This document shows, one piece after another, positions 57,462-64,000 of a DNA stretch of 64,000 nucleotides (position 1 is its first letter; each line of letters opens with the position of its first letter). A program made the position numbers and the translations under genes. Source of the stretch: a virus; the IMG/VR virus record IMGVR_UViG_3300042673_001351, positions 18,597 to 82,596 of that record. One strand, 5' to 3'. The notes beneath the pieces are model-generated. The model had not been told where the DNA came from and searched no databases. It saw only the letters and a list, made by a program, of their open reading frames with translations.

Positions 57462-58162
57462 TAGTATTGACTCAAATGTGAAGAGTCTTCTCCTTCGTTT
57501 ACCCATAAGTTTTTAGAAGCTTCGGGTATATACTCTTCAATTGGAATTTCCACCCCAACATCAAATGTATACCAAGTAGGCATTGTAAATCTCAATCCAG
57601 ACTCTACGTTTTTAACATAATGTAAATAATAATTATTGGCTGGAAATATGACGAGATCCCCTGCTTTTGGCTTTATTTCTAAATCGTAATCTGGCCATCC
57701 GATTTCTCCTCCAGTATAGTTATCATTTGGATATATTAATGCAGTAATGTTTAATTTATAATAATTAGACTTCATTAGTGGACTTCCGTCTGGGTACTGG
57801 CAATCAGAATGTAGCCCACTAGACATTTCAGGTTTCCATTTTACTATATGAAAAGGATTCCATGGCATATATTTTAGTTTTATGTCATATTTGTCACAGT
57901 ATTCTTTTTTCATTATTGAAAAAACTTTACTTCCGTATTCCATAATTAGTTCAAATAGCTCTTTATTTTCGTTTTTTATTTTATCTAAAGTCAATGTCTT
58001 GCCACCAGAAAACTCTGGGTCATCTTTGTATTTATCTATATAATTCATTACTAAATCTATTTCATCGTTTGTCATAAAGCCAGGTACGTGAATTATATTT
58101 TCTTTTGATTTACCAATCTTATCAAAATATTCTTGATAGTAGTCCCAAATATGCTTTGTCAT
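57461..58162 (-). CDS. 2OG-Fe(II) dioxygenase, prolyl-4-hydroxylase-like
   Basis: 233 residues. HSD (SGLHSDCQYPDG), distal His (YYLHYV), Arg (GLRFTMP), with YPNDNYTGGEIGWPDYD between. Start overlaps the upstream SGNH-like gene by four bases. Confidence 0.84.
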   Translation of the reverse strand: MTKHIWDYYQEYFDKIGKSKENIIHVPGFMTNDEIDLVMNYIDKYKDDPEFSGGKTLTLDKIKNENKELFELIMEYGSKVFSIMKKEYCDKYDIKLKYMPWNPFHIVKWKPEMSSGLHSDCQYPDGSPLMKSNYYKLNITALIYPNDNYTGGEIGWPDYDLEIKPKAGDLVIFPANNYYLHYVKNVESGLRFTMPTWYTFDVGVEIPIEEYIPEASKNLWVNEGEDSSHLSQY

Positions 58163-58896
58163 ATCTTTTCCTCTATTTTTTTCTTAAATGATTCATATAC
58201 GTAATTTTGATCAAAGTCTTTGTGTGAGTCTATCTTAAAAAAACCGTTAAAATTATATTGTTCTAAAAATTCATTTGTTTGAGAGTCCCATGAGGTCCAT
58301 ATTAGATCTATCCCCGTATCTTTACAGTATTGATTTAAAAATGTAATTGATTGAATATACTTTAATGCAAGTAGTTGAAGTGGTAGATTATGAGGTTCTG
58401 CCATTAGGTTGTGCTCTTCGCCACCTGAATGCTGCCTATACATTTTGGGCTTGAATCCTTTTGCTTCTGGCCACCAACCGTATGCTCTTATTAGCTCTGG
58501 CATTAAAATAAAAAGTTTAGAGGGCTTTCCGTATAAATTAATATATTTTAAAATATTATAAATAAGTCTATCTGAATCTACACCAGGGTATGATATATTA
58601 ATAAAATTACATTTATCTTTAAAAAATTCATTATGTATTTTATAAGCCCAACCATCTTCATATTTAACGTCCATTGGTATTGTAAATTCACAACCAGCAA
58701 AAACTACGTGTGATTCTGAATCTTCAATTTTATTAAAATTATCACACCTTAATCCAACATTATTAAGCTTATAGTTTATGTCTTCTGTTTCTTCCCATGG
58801 ATTATGGTAATCAAATAGGGGCTCAACACGATATGAAAACCATGGGTAATAAGAGGGGCTAATCTCTTTAAGTATATCTAAATATTTTATTTGCAT
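58159..58896 (-). CDS. SGNH-like protein without the nucleophile
   Basis: 245 residues. VVFAGCEFTIP aligns with VVFGGCSETEG of 50590-51543, but Glu70 replaces the Ser, and the C-terminal DxxH block is missing. LYGKPSKLFILMPEL and LIWTSWDS match the paralogue. Probably a non-hydrolytic relative. Confidence 0.58.
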   Translation of the reverse strand: MQIKYLDILKEISPSYYPWFSYRVEPLFDYHNPWEETEDINYKLNNVGLRCDNFNKIEDSESHVVFAGCEFTIPMDVKYEDGWAYKIHNEFFKDKCNFINISYPGVDSDRLIYNILKYINLYGKPSKLFILMPELIRAYGWWPEAKGFKPKMYRQHSGGEEHNLMAEPHNLPLQLLALKYIQSITFLNQYCKDTGIDLIWTSWDSQTNEFLEQYNFNGFFKIDSHKDFDQNYVYESFKKKIEEKI

Positions 58897-58933
58897 TTTA
58901 CCTAATCTATGAAAGGATTGATCCTAGTACATA

Positions 58934-58963
58934 ATTATACAGCAGTTTAAAATAGATTGTCAA
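58934..58963 (-). promoter_or_regulatory. Strong sigma-70 promoter
   Basis: Minus strand TTGACA, 18 bases, TATAAT; consensus hexamers. Drives the 58896 gene and those after it. Confidence 0.85.
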
Positions 58964-58982
58964 CTGATTTTATTATTTATTT

Positions 58983-59567
58983 TTAACCTTTAATTTCTTG
59001 TCCACATGATGAACATTTTTTTGAATTTTTTGCTTTAGAAGGAGATGCTACTTTTGTATTTGAAGCTGCACCAAACTTAGGTCTTCCAAAACCTACTATA
59101 GAAATTAGGACTCCTGCTTTATTCTTTTTGTAAGCACGAAGCTGTTTGCAAACTTCTCCGCCATTTCTTTGGCTTCCCTTTTTCTTTGAAGTAGTATTCC
59201 CTTCAATACACCAAACAGTTCCGTCTTCATTGTCTTCTACAACAATTCCTACGTGACTAATCCTATCTACACCATCTGATGGGAAATCAAAATAAACTAT
59301 ATCTCCTGGCTCTGGATCTGCAATGTCTCCATCGATCCATGATCCAGCTTTTTTAAATGCTTGTGCTCCACCTGGAGTGTAAACAGTATTAGGAATTTTT
59401 ACTCCAGCCTCGTTTGCACACCAGTTAACAAAACTTCCACACCATGGTTGAAAATCTGCTTTAGTAAATTTACCATATTTTGTTTCATTATCTTTTGGAC
59501 CTTCAATGGTTCCAACTTCTGCTGTAGCAACTTCAATAAGACGTGCTGCTGTGCCCTGATCTGCCAC
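58983..59567 (-). CDS. CHAP-domain endolysin
   Basis: 194 residues. WCGSFVNWC with the catalytic Cys, PGDIVYFDF, and ISHVGIVVE with the catalytic His. Amidase/endopeptidase that cuts peptidoglycan at lysis. The C-terminal linker ends with CSSCGQEIKG, half a zinc ribbon. Holin-like and lipoprotein genes precede it in the same operon. Confidence 0.9.
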   Translation of the reverse strand: MADQGTAARLIEVATAEVGTIEGPKDNETKYGKFTKADFQPWCGSFVNWCANEAGVKIPNTVYTPGGAQAFKKAGSWIDGDIADPEPGDIVYFDFPSDGVDRISHVGIVVEDNEDGTVWCIEGNTTSKKKGSQRNGGEVCKQLRAYKKNKAGVLISIVGFGRPKFGAASNTKVASPSKAKNSKKCSSCGQEIKG

Positions 59568-59569
59568 TT

Positions 59570-59977
59570 TTATTTATTCCAATCAGTATCTACTGGTTGT
59601 TCTGCTGGCATAGCTCCGTCTGGCTTTGCTGCTAAACGTGCAGCGGTTGCATCAATTTCTGCTTCAAGTGTTTTATCTGCTGCAGTATTTTTAGCATCCA
59701 TCTCTTTATTAGCCAACTGTGCTGCCATCACATCTTTAGCTCCAGATGATCCAATTAGTAAGCCAGCAAGTGTTCCTGTAATAAATGTTGCAACGCTACC
59801 TAGAACGTTGAAGAACATCTTGTCGTTTTCTGATTGACCAGTAACTGGCTGTGTAACAAATATTAACGCATACATGATTCCTGTTGCTGTAATAAATAGA
59901 ATTGATCCTAGAGTTATACCTAAAATAAATTTAAGTCTTGCGTCTAAGTCTTGTGGGGATAATCTTTCTTTAGCCAT
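59570..59977 (-). CDS. Holin-like membrane protein
   Basis: 135 residues, two spans (FILGITLGSILFITATGIMYALIF; FFNVLGSVATFITGTLAGLLIG) and a charged C-terminal tail. Directly upstream of the endolysin, the classical place for a holin. Confidence 0.72.
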   Translation of the reverse strand: MAKERLSPQDLDARLKFILGITLGSILFITATGIMYALIFVTQPVTGQSENDKMFFNVLGSVATFITGTLAGLLIGSSGAKDVMAAQLANKEMDAKNTAADKTLEAEIDATAARLAAKPDGAMPAEQPVDTDWNK

Positions 59978-60167
59978 TTGTTGGCTCCTTCATCTCTACT
60001 AAGTCTTCTGGACAAGCCCCGTTAGCTGTACAGATTGGTGGTTTGCACTCTGCTGATTCCCAATTTGTTGGATCTTGGCATGGATAACGATAATGACCGT
60101 CATAGCCGCATCCACTTAAGGATAGCATTAGTATGCCTGATAAAGCAATAGGGATTAATTTCTTCAT
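59970..60167 (-). CDS. Small lipoprotein
   Basis: 65 residues. KKLIPIALSGILMLSLSGC has a lipobox (LSGC). Five further cysteines in the mature part. May be an outer-leaflet spanin-like or exclusion factor. Overlaps the holin-like gene. Confidence 0.72.
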   Translation of the reverse strand: MKKLIPIALSGILMLSLSGCGYDGHYRYPCQDPTNWESAECKPPICTANGACPEDLVEMKEPTNG

Positions 60168-60173
60168 AACCCT

Positions 60174-60182
60174 ATTATAGCA
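60174..60182 (-). promoter_or_regulatory. Extended -10 promoter of the lysis operon
   Basis: TGCTATAAT on the minus strand, just upstream of ATG 60167. Confidence 0.6.
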
Positions 60183-60186
60183 TTTA

Positions 60187-60378
60187 TTACTCTTTGTCGG
60201 ATCTCTCTCTTATTCCGATAGTTAAAAACCATAGGGCTACTGAGGCTAAAGTTACATAGCCTACTACTGTCTTTGCGCTGCCCTCAAGTACCACCCAGGC
60301 TACGAAAAATCCTAGGAATGTAAAGTTTTCATTTAGGGCCGCAAAGCCCCATTTTTTTAACCAGTTCATATTCATATT
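60187..60378 (-). CDS. Small membrane protein
   Basis: 63 residues from ATG 60378 (GGAAGG before it). Two spans (FTFLGFFVAWVVLEG; VVGYVTLASVALWFLTIG). Could be a second holin or an exclusion protein. Confidence 0.6.
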   Translation of the reverse strand, partial: NMNMNWLKKWGFAALNENFTFLGFFVAWVVLEGSAKTVVGYVTLASVALWFLTIGIRERSDKE

Positions 60379-63034
60379 ATACCTTCCTTCTATATGCTGT
60401 GCCAAGAACTATCTGGCCAGCTATTATTGTTACAACTACTATATCTTCTGCTTTTTCACGTTCTGGGATAGACATGTCGGCACCTATGTTAATCAGTGCC
60501 TTGCCTAATTCACATTTTTGCTCTTCCGTCAAACCTTCAATTGCTTCATCTGGATTGAAACAGCTGGCTATTGCATTTGCTAAAGCTGCTGGGCTTTCTA
60601 GAACAAGCAACGCTGAGGCTACCTCTGCTTGAATTACTACTGGGTTACCATTATCATCTTCTCTTACCTCTACTGGAATTGTAGGAGGAAGATCACGATA
60701 TTCTAGCCCCGCTGATTCTATGTTTGCTGCAGTTACTGGGGCTCCCTCTGCTGATGAAACTAATACATCTGCAACTAAATCTTTTTCTGCTAAAGTAAAT
60801 TTGCCGTCTTCAGATAAGGCTTCAGATAAATTAACAACTTCTGCAGTTGTTATTTCTCCATCTGCAGAAAGCATTTCTGTAATAAATTCTGCTTCTGCTT
60901 CTGTAAGTCCGCCTTCTGATAAAGATTCAGACACTTCAGCAGCAATCTCTGCAGAAACCTCTCCACCTTCAGCAATTGCTTCTAGTACTGCAGAAACCTC
61001 AGATGCATCTAAACTACTATCGCTAATTAAATCAGTAACAACTTCTTGAATATCTTCTACAGAAAGGTTTGCACCACTTTCTGATATTTCTTCAATAGAA
61101 ACTTCACTTTCTTCAAATACAACCTCTGCTTCTTCTGCAGGAGTATCAACAGGCTCTGTGTCTATTGGTTCTGTATCTACAGGTTCTGTATCAACTGGTT
61201 CTGTATCTACAGGTTCTGTATCAACTGGTTCTGTATCTACAGGCTCTGTGTCTATTGGCTCTGTATCTACAGGTTCTGTGTCTATTGGCTCTGTATCTAC
61301 AGGTTCTGTGTCTACAGGAGTTGTGTCAACTGGAGTTGTGTCTACAGGGGTTGTATTAACTGGAGTTGTATCTACAGGACCACCACCATTTAAATTTGCA
61401 CCTTGTGGTGCTGGTACAGAAATAACAGTATCAGTATATTGACTTACAGGTCCAGACCAGTTAGCAACTCTAACAGTATAGGTAGCGCCTTCTGTCAAAC
61501 CACTTAACTGAATAGATGCAGGAGCACCATCTGTATTATATGTTCCACCTTCGTATGGATTTTCTGCATCTGGATCATCTGTTATTACTTGATAGAACCA
61601 AGTGTTTGCTGTATATCCTTCAGGTAGAGATGGTGTAATAGTTGCGGTAGTTCCTGCAACAATTGGAGTTGAAATTATTGGGGCAGGGGTTGGAATGTTG
61701 TTACTAATTGCAGTAACTAGTTGACTTGATTTAGTGTTTAATGATGACTCAAGAGATGTCTTTGTTGATACCGCTGAGTTTACCGTATTGGTTAAAGATG
61801 TAGTATTAATAGCATTTATATTAGATGTGTTTGTAGTATTTTGAGCAACTACTGGGGTAAGGCTTGAGTTTAATTGTGCAATCGTTGCATTTGCTGCGTC
61901 AACCGATGCCTGAACTGTTTCTGTGTTTGAATCTACATATGGAGTGAATGCTGCACCTTGACTTATTTGTCCAGCAAAACCTGCTCCAACATTAGTATCT
62001 GTAATTGGAATGAGTGCACCGTTAGTTGTTTCTCTATAATTAAACCTTGCTTGATTTGGTATTGGTCCATTAGCAGTTACACTTGCCATCCATGCACCAT
62101 TATTTGGATTTACATCAGCATTAAATCTTACTTGAACCATTTGCGTAGAGGCATCTTGTTGTGGGTATGGACGAAGGTCCCAAGCAATATCTAAACTTGT
62201 ACCAGTTGTTGCATAGGTAATACCTGTTCCTGTGCTCCAAGTAGTCCAGTCCCATCCCGCTATAGATACGGATGGGGCACTTGGAGTTGTATGGTATACG
62301 CCACCCTCATTTACACCAAATGTTATTGTTGCATTAGACCCAACATAAACGTTATTATAAACAGTTCCACCCATTTGCATTCCGAACGGAAGATTCATTT
62401 GAACCCCAGCATCATCTACTCCAGCCAAAACATTTGTGCTAGTTCCAATAGTGGCTTGTAAATTGTTGACTGCTGTTTGGGCAGCATCAATAGCAAGGTT
62501 TGCTTGAGTTAATTCGGTTTGAGCAGTTGCCTGTGCTGTAGAGGCTTCTGTTTTTGCAGCGACTACTTCAGATATTGCTGTCTGAGCCTCTGTTATTTGT
62601 GTTGTTATATTATTTATAGCGGTAGTTGCAACAGTTACTGTAGCCTTTGCATCTTGAACTACCTGAGAACCTTGATCTATTGGGGTAACAGATAAATCAA
62701 CACTACTAATAGTATTAATAGCGGTTTGAACATTACTTATTTCTGTATTAGCTAAAGATATTTTTGATGCTACCTCTGCCACGATAGGTTGAGCTTGAGA
62801 ATATTCGGTTTGTGCTTCTGTTACCTCCACTAAGGCTGTTTCAGTGGCTGTAATGGCTTGCTGAACCTCTGTAGTGGCGGTTGCAAGTGCTTCATTAACT
62901 GCCTGTTGTGCAGGACTTACAACAACTTGTTCTTGTCCGCCTTGATCTGTAGCCCAAGCATAACTTGGTCCAATAAAAAATAGCCAACCTGTAACAAAAA
63001 GGCTAGCTAAAAAGTATTTTAACTTTCTACTCAA
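60377..63034 (-). CDS. Large surface adhesin-like protein with PVDTEP repeats
   Basis: 885 residues from TTG 63034, with GGAG six bases upstream (TTG 63046 is in frame). Signal-type N-terminus (YFLASLFVTGWLFFIGPSYAWA), long helical region, a beta-sandwich domain (MQMGGTVYNNVYVGSNATIT), an FN3-like domain, about 19 repeats of PVDTEP/PIDTEP, an acidic Ser/Glu-rich helical region and a C-terminal span followed by YRRKV. The layout resembles a membrane-anchored surface protein more than a virion fibre. Confidence 0.75.
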   Translation of the reverse strand: MSRKLKYFLASLFVTGWLFFIGPSYAWATDQGGQEQVVVSPAQQAVNEALATATTEVQQAITATETALVEVTEAQTEYSQAQPIVAEVASKISLANTEISNVQTAINTISSVDLSVTPIDQGSQVVQDAKATVTVATTAINNITTQITEAQTAISEVVAAKTEASTAQATAQTELTQANLAIDAAQTAVNNLQATIGTSTNVLAGVDDAGVQMNLPFGMQMGGTVYNNVYVGSNATITFGVNEGGVYHTTPSAPSVSIAGWDWTTWSTGTGITYATTGTSLDIAWDLRPYPQQDASTQMVQVRFNADVNPNNGAWMASVTANGPIPNQARFNYRETTNGALIPITDTNVGAGFAGQISQGAAFTPYVDSNTETVQASVDAANATIAQLNSSLTPVVAQNTTNTSNINAINTTSLTNTVNSAVSTKTSLESSLNTKSSQLVTAISNNIPTPAPIISTPIVAGTTATITPSLPEGYTANTWFYQVITDDPDAENPYEGGTYNTDGAPASIQLSGLTEGATYTVRVANWSGPVSQYTDTVISVPAPQGANLNGGGPVDTTPVNTTPVDTTPVDTTPVDTEPVDTEPIDTEPVDTEPIDTEPVDTEPVDTEPVDTEPVDTEPVDTEPIDTEPVDTPAEEAEVVFEESEVSIEEISESGANLSVEDIQEVVTDLISDSSLDASEVSAVLEAIAEGGEVSAEIAAEVSESLSEGGLTEAEAEFITEMLSADGEITTAEVVNLSEALSEDGKFTLAEKDLVADVLVSSAEGAPVTAANIESAGLEYRDLPPTIPVEVREDDNGNPVVIQAEVASALLVLESPAALANAIASCFNPDEAIEGLTEEQKCELGKALINIGADMSIPEREKAEDIVVVTIIAGQIVLGTAYRRKV
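61150..61380 (-). repeat. 18-bp tandem repeats encoding PVDTEP
   Basis: Plus-strand unit GGTTCTGTATCTACA with small variants and 12-18 base period, in frame within the adhesin-like gene. Confidence 0.88.
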
Positions 63035-63105
63035 TTGGATCTCCAAGTAACAAAATTTTTGTTACATGAAGATTATATCATGTATACCTATTTAAATAGT
63101 CTTAG

Positions 63106-63288
63106 TTACTTGGGATTATCTGTTTTATAAAAACCAGTTCCTTTAAACTGTATACCAAAAGATCCGTACACCTTAGTCATTGGACACCCGCACTTTTCAC
63201 AGATTTCCGTAGAATCTGCTTCAGAAAAAGACTTTACTACTTCTTTATCTAAGTCGCACCTTACACATGCATACTCATACGTTGGCAT
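63106..63288 (-). CDS. FmdB-type zinc-ribbon protein
   Basis: 60 residues: MPTYEYACVRCD, CEKCGCPMTKVYGSFGIQFKG. This is the FmdB regulatory-protein zinc ribbon, common in bacteria and phages. Confidence 0.85.
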   Translation of the reverse strand: MPTYEYACVRCDLDKEVVKSFSEADSTEICEKCGCPMTKVYGSFGIQFKGTGFYKTDNPK

Positions 63289-63693
63289 CTACTTATTCCT
63301 TGCTCTTTGTTTTGCTAAAGCATCAAAATCTTTTACTTTAGTCTCCCCCATGTATCCCCAAGCGTATCCATCTTCAATCATCTGTTCGTTAACAGACTTT
63401 GTGTTGCCGTCAATGTAAATCCATCCAAGTATGCGACCATACTTTTCTGTGCTGTCTGGTTTTTCTGTTTTTACAACTATAACCTTTGCGTCTTTAAACT
63501 TAGACTTAAGATATTCTTTTGATTCGAGGCCTAATGCTTTTTCAAGCTTATCGGTAGTTCTAGACTCTGGCGTATCGATACCTGCCAGTCTAAGTCTTTG
63601 AGCATATGAAATGCTAAATCCTAGATCTATGTCGACATCTACTGTGTCTCCATCTACAATTTTTGTTACTTGCTTAATTCTGTACTCAAACAT
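63289..63693 (-). CDS. Thermonuclease (SNase) family nuclease
   Basis: 134 residues. KIVDGDTVDVDID, RLRLAGIDTPES (catalytic Arg and Glu), EKYGRILGWIYIDG (second Arg). Cuts DNA/RNA with Ca2+; could degrade host nucleic acid. SD TAGGAG. Confidence 0.9.
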   Translation of the reverse strand: MFEYRIKQVTKIVDGDTVDVDIDLGFSISYAQRLRLAGIDTPESRTTDKLEKALGLESKEYLKSKFKDAKVIVVKTEKPDSTEKYGRILGWIYIDGNTKSVNEQMIEDGYAWGYMGETKVKDFDALAKQRARNK

Positions 63694-63724
63694 TATTCTC
63701 CTAAAATATTAAAGAGCAGTTTGC

Positions 63725-63796
63725 GGACGTGCTCAGGTCCATCCTTCGGGTAGCGACCCGAATAACCTGCGACTCCCCGATGAAGGGGTGCAGGTT
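63725..63796 (-). ncRNA. Candidate structured RNA leader of the nuclease gene
   Basis: Three hairpins in 72 bases: AACCTGC/GCAGGTT enclosing CCCC/GGGG (63764-63796), TTCGGGT/ACCCGAA (63745-63762) and GGAC/GTCC (63725-63740). On the minus strand CATC in the first loop can pair with GATG after the second hairpin. GC-rich in an AT-rich genome. A terminator for Hsp20 is an alternative. Confidence 0.45.
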
Positions 63797-63809
63797 CTTA
63801 TTATACTAT

Positions 63810-64000
63810 TTATTTGATCTTGATGACTTTTGGTTTTTTCTCTTCAGGGACATTTTTACTAATGTGTATATGGAGCATGCCATCTTTCATTTCGGCAAGA
63901 TCAACTTCCATATATTCTCCTAATGAAAATGACCTTTCAAAATTTCTTTTGGCAATTCCTTCGTGGATATATTCTCCATCCCAGTGTTCTCCGTGTAATT
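63810..64000 (-). CDS. Small heat-shock protein (Hsp20), N-terminus beyond the window
   Basis: The open frame enters from base 64000 and stops at 63810. GIAKRNFERSFSLGEYMEVD and LAEMKDGMLHIHISKNVPEE match the C-terminal half of the alpha-crystallin domain and the end KPKVIKIK carries an IxI-like motif. Phage Hsp20s are common in aquatic myoviruses. Confidence 0.88.
   Translation of the reverse strand, partial: LHGEHWDGEYIHEGIAKRNFERSFSLGEYMEVDLAEMKDGMLHIHISKNVPEEKKPKVIKIK

Noticed and set aside
60196-60218. TTGTCGGAT on the plus strand
   Set aside because: It lies between minus-strand genes and no proper -10 follows at N8.

Overview
The window is part of a low-GC tailed-phage genome (Caudoviricetes; fibre, lysis and nucleotide-metabolism genes, almost no intergenic space) that most likely infects an aquatic Actinobacterium. 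The host guess rests on a WhiB-type Fe-S regulator (56355-56666), a DUF7455-like zinc protein (39017-39208), a proteasome-beta-like protein (54691-55260), several leaderless genes, ribosome-binding sites of the form AACGAAAGGA, and ten promoters that resemble the actinobacterial RecA-NDp/PafBC DNA-damage promoter. No integrase, CRISPR array or insertion sequence was seen.

Layout. (1) 1-22991, minus strand: tail-fibre and adhesin genes (Mtd-type N-termini, FN3, PASTA and Hint-like domains, an alanine-rich stalk, a LamG-like protein), a holin-like gene, a B12-dependent ribonucleotide reductase and a glycosyltransferase. Inside the fibre operon sits a modification cassette: four 2OG-Fe(II) dioxygenase genes, one apparently dead paralogue, a GT60-like glycosyltransferase, an SDR oxidoreductase and a three-member family of unknown function. 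(2) 23014-26759, plus strand: lysozyme-like protein, zinc protein, sulfotransferase, a complete cytochrome P450 and a small RNA candidate. (3) 26972-30935, mostly minus: HNH nuclease, sulfotransferase, methyltransferase, another dioxygenase (plus strand) and an acyl-ACP desaturase. (4) 31136-42465, plus strand: about 35 tiny genes in translationally coupled strings, controlled by the repeated PafBC-like promoters, with one tRNA-Asp. (5) 42508-64000, minus strand: short membrane and zinc proteins, SAM decarboxylase, a catalase-like protein without the distal Asn, an APS-kinase/nucleotidyltransferase fusion, a secreted Ig-like protein and a secreted subtilase, thioredoxin, a second sulfotransferase/methyltransferase/dioxygenase cluster, a WhiB protein, CHAP endolysin, holin-like protein, lipoprotein, a giant repeat adhesin, SNase and Hsp20 (cut by the window end).

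How the genes may work together: the window is unusually rich in oxygen- and sulfate-transfer chemistry. Prolyl-hydroxylase-like enzymes next to a GT60-like transferase suggest hydroxyproline glycosylation, perhaps of the proline-containing fibre repeats. An APS kinase with three sulfotransferases suggests sulfation of a glycan or lipid. P450, desaturase and catalase-like proteins suggest lipid or small-molecule oxidation. These links are inferences from gene content. Domain calls were made by reading motifs, without any database search.
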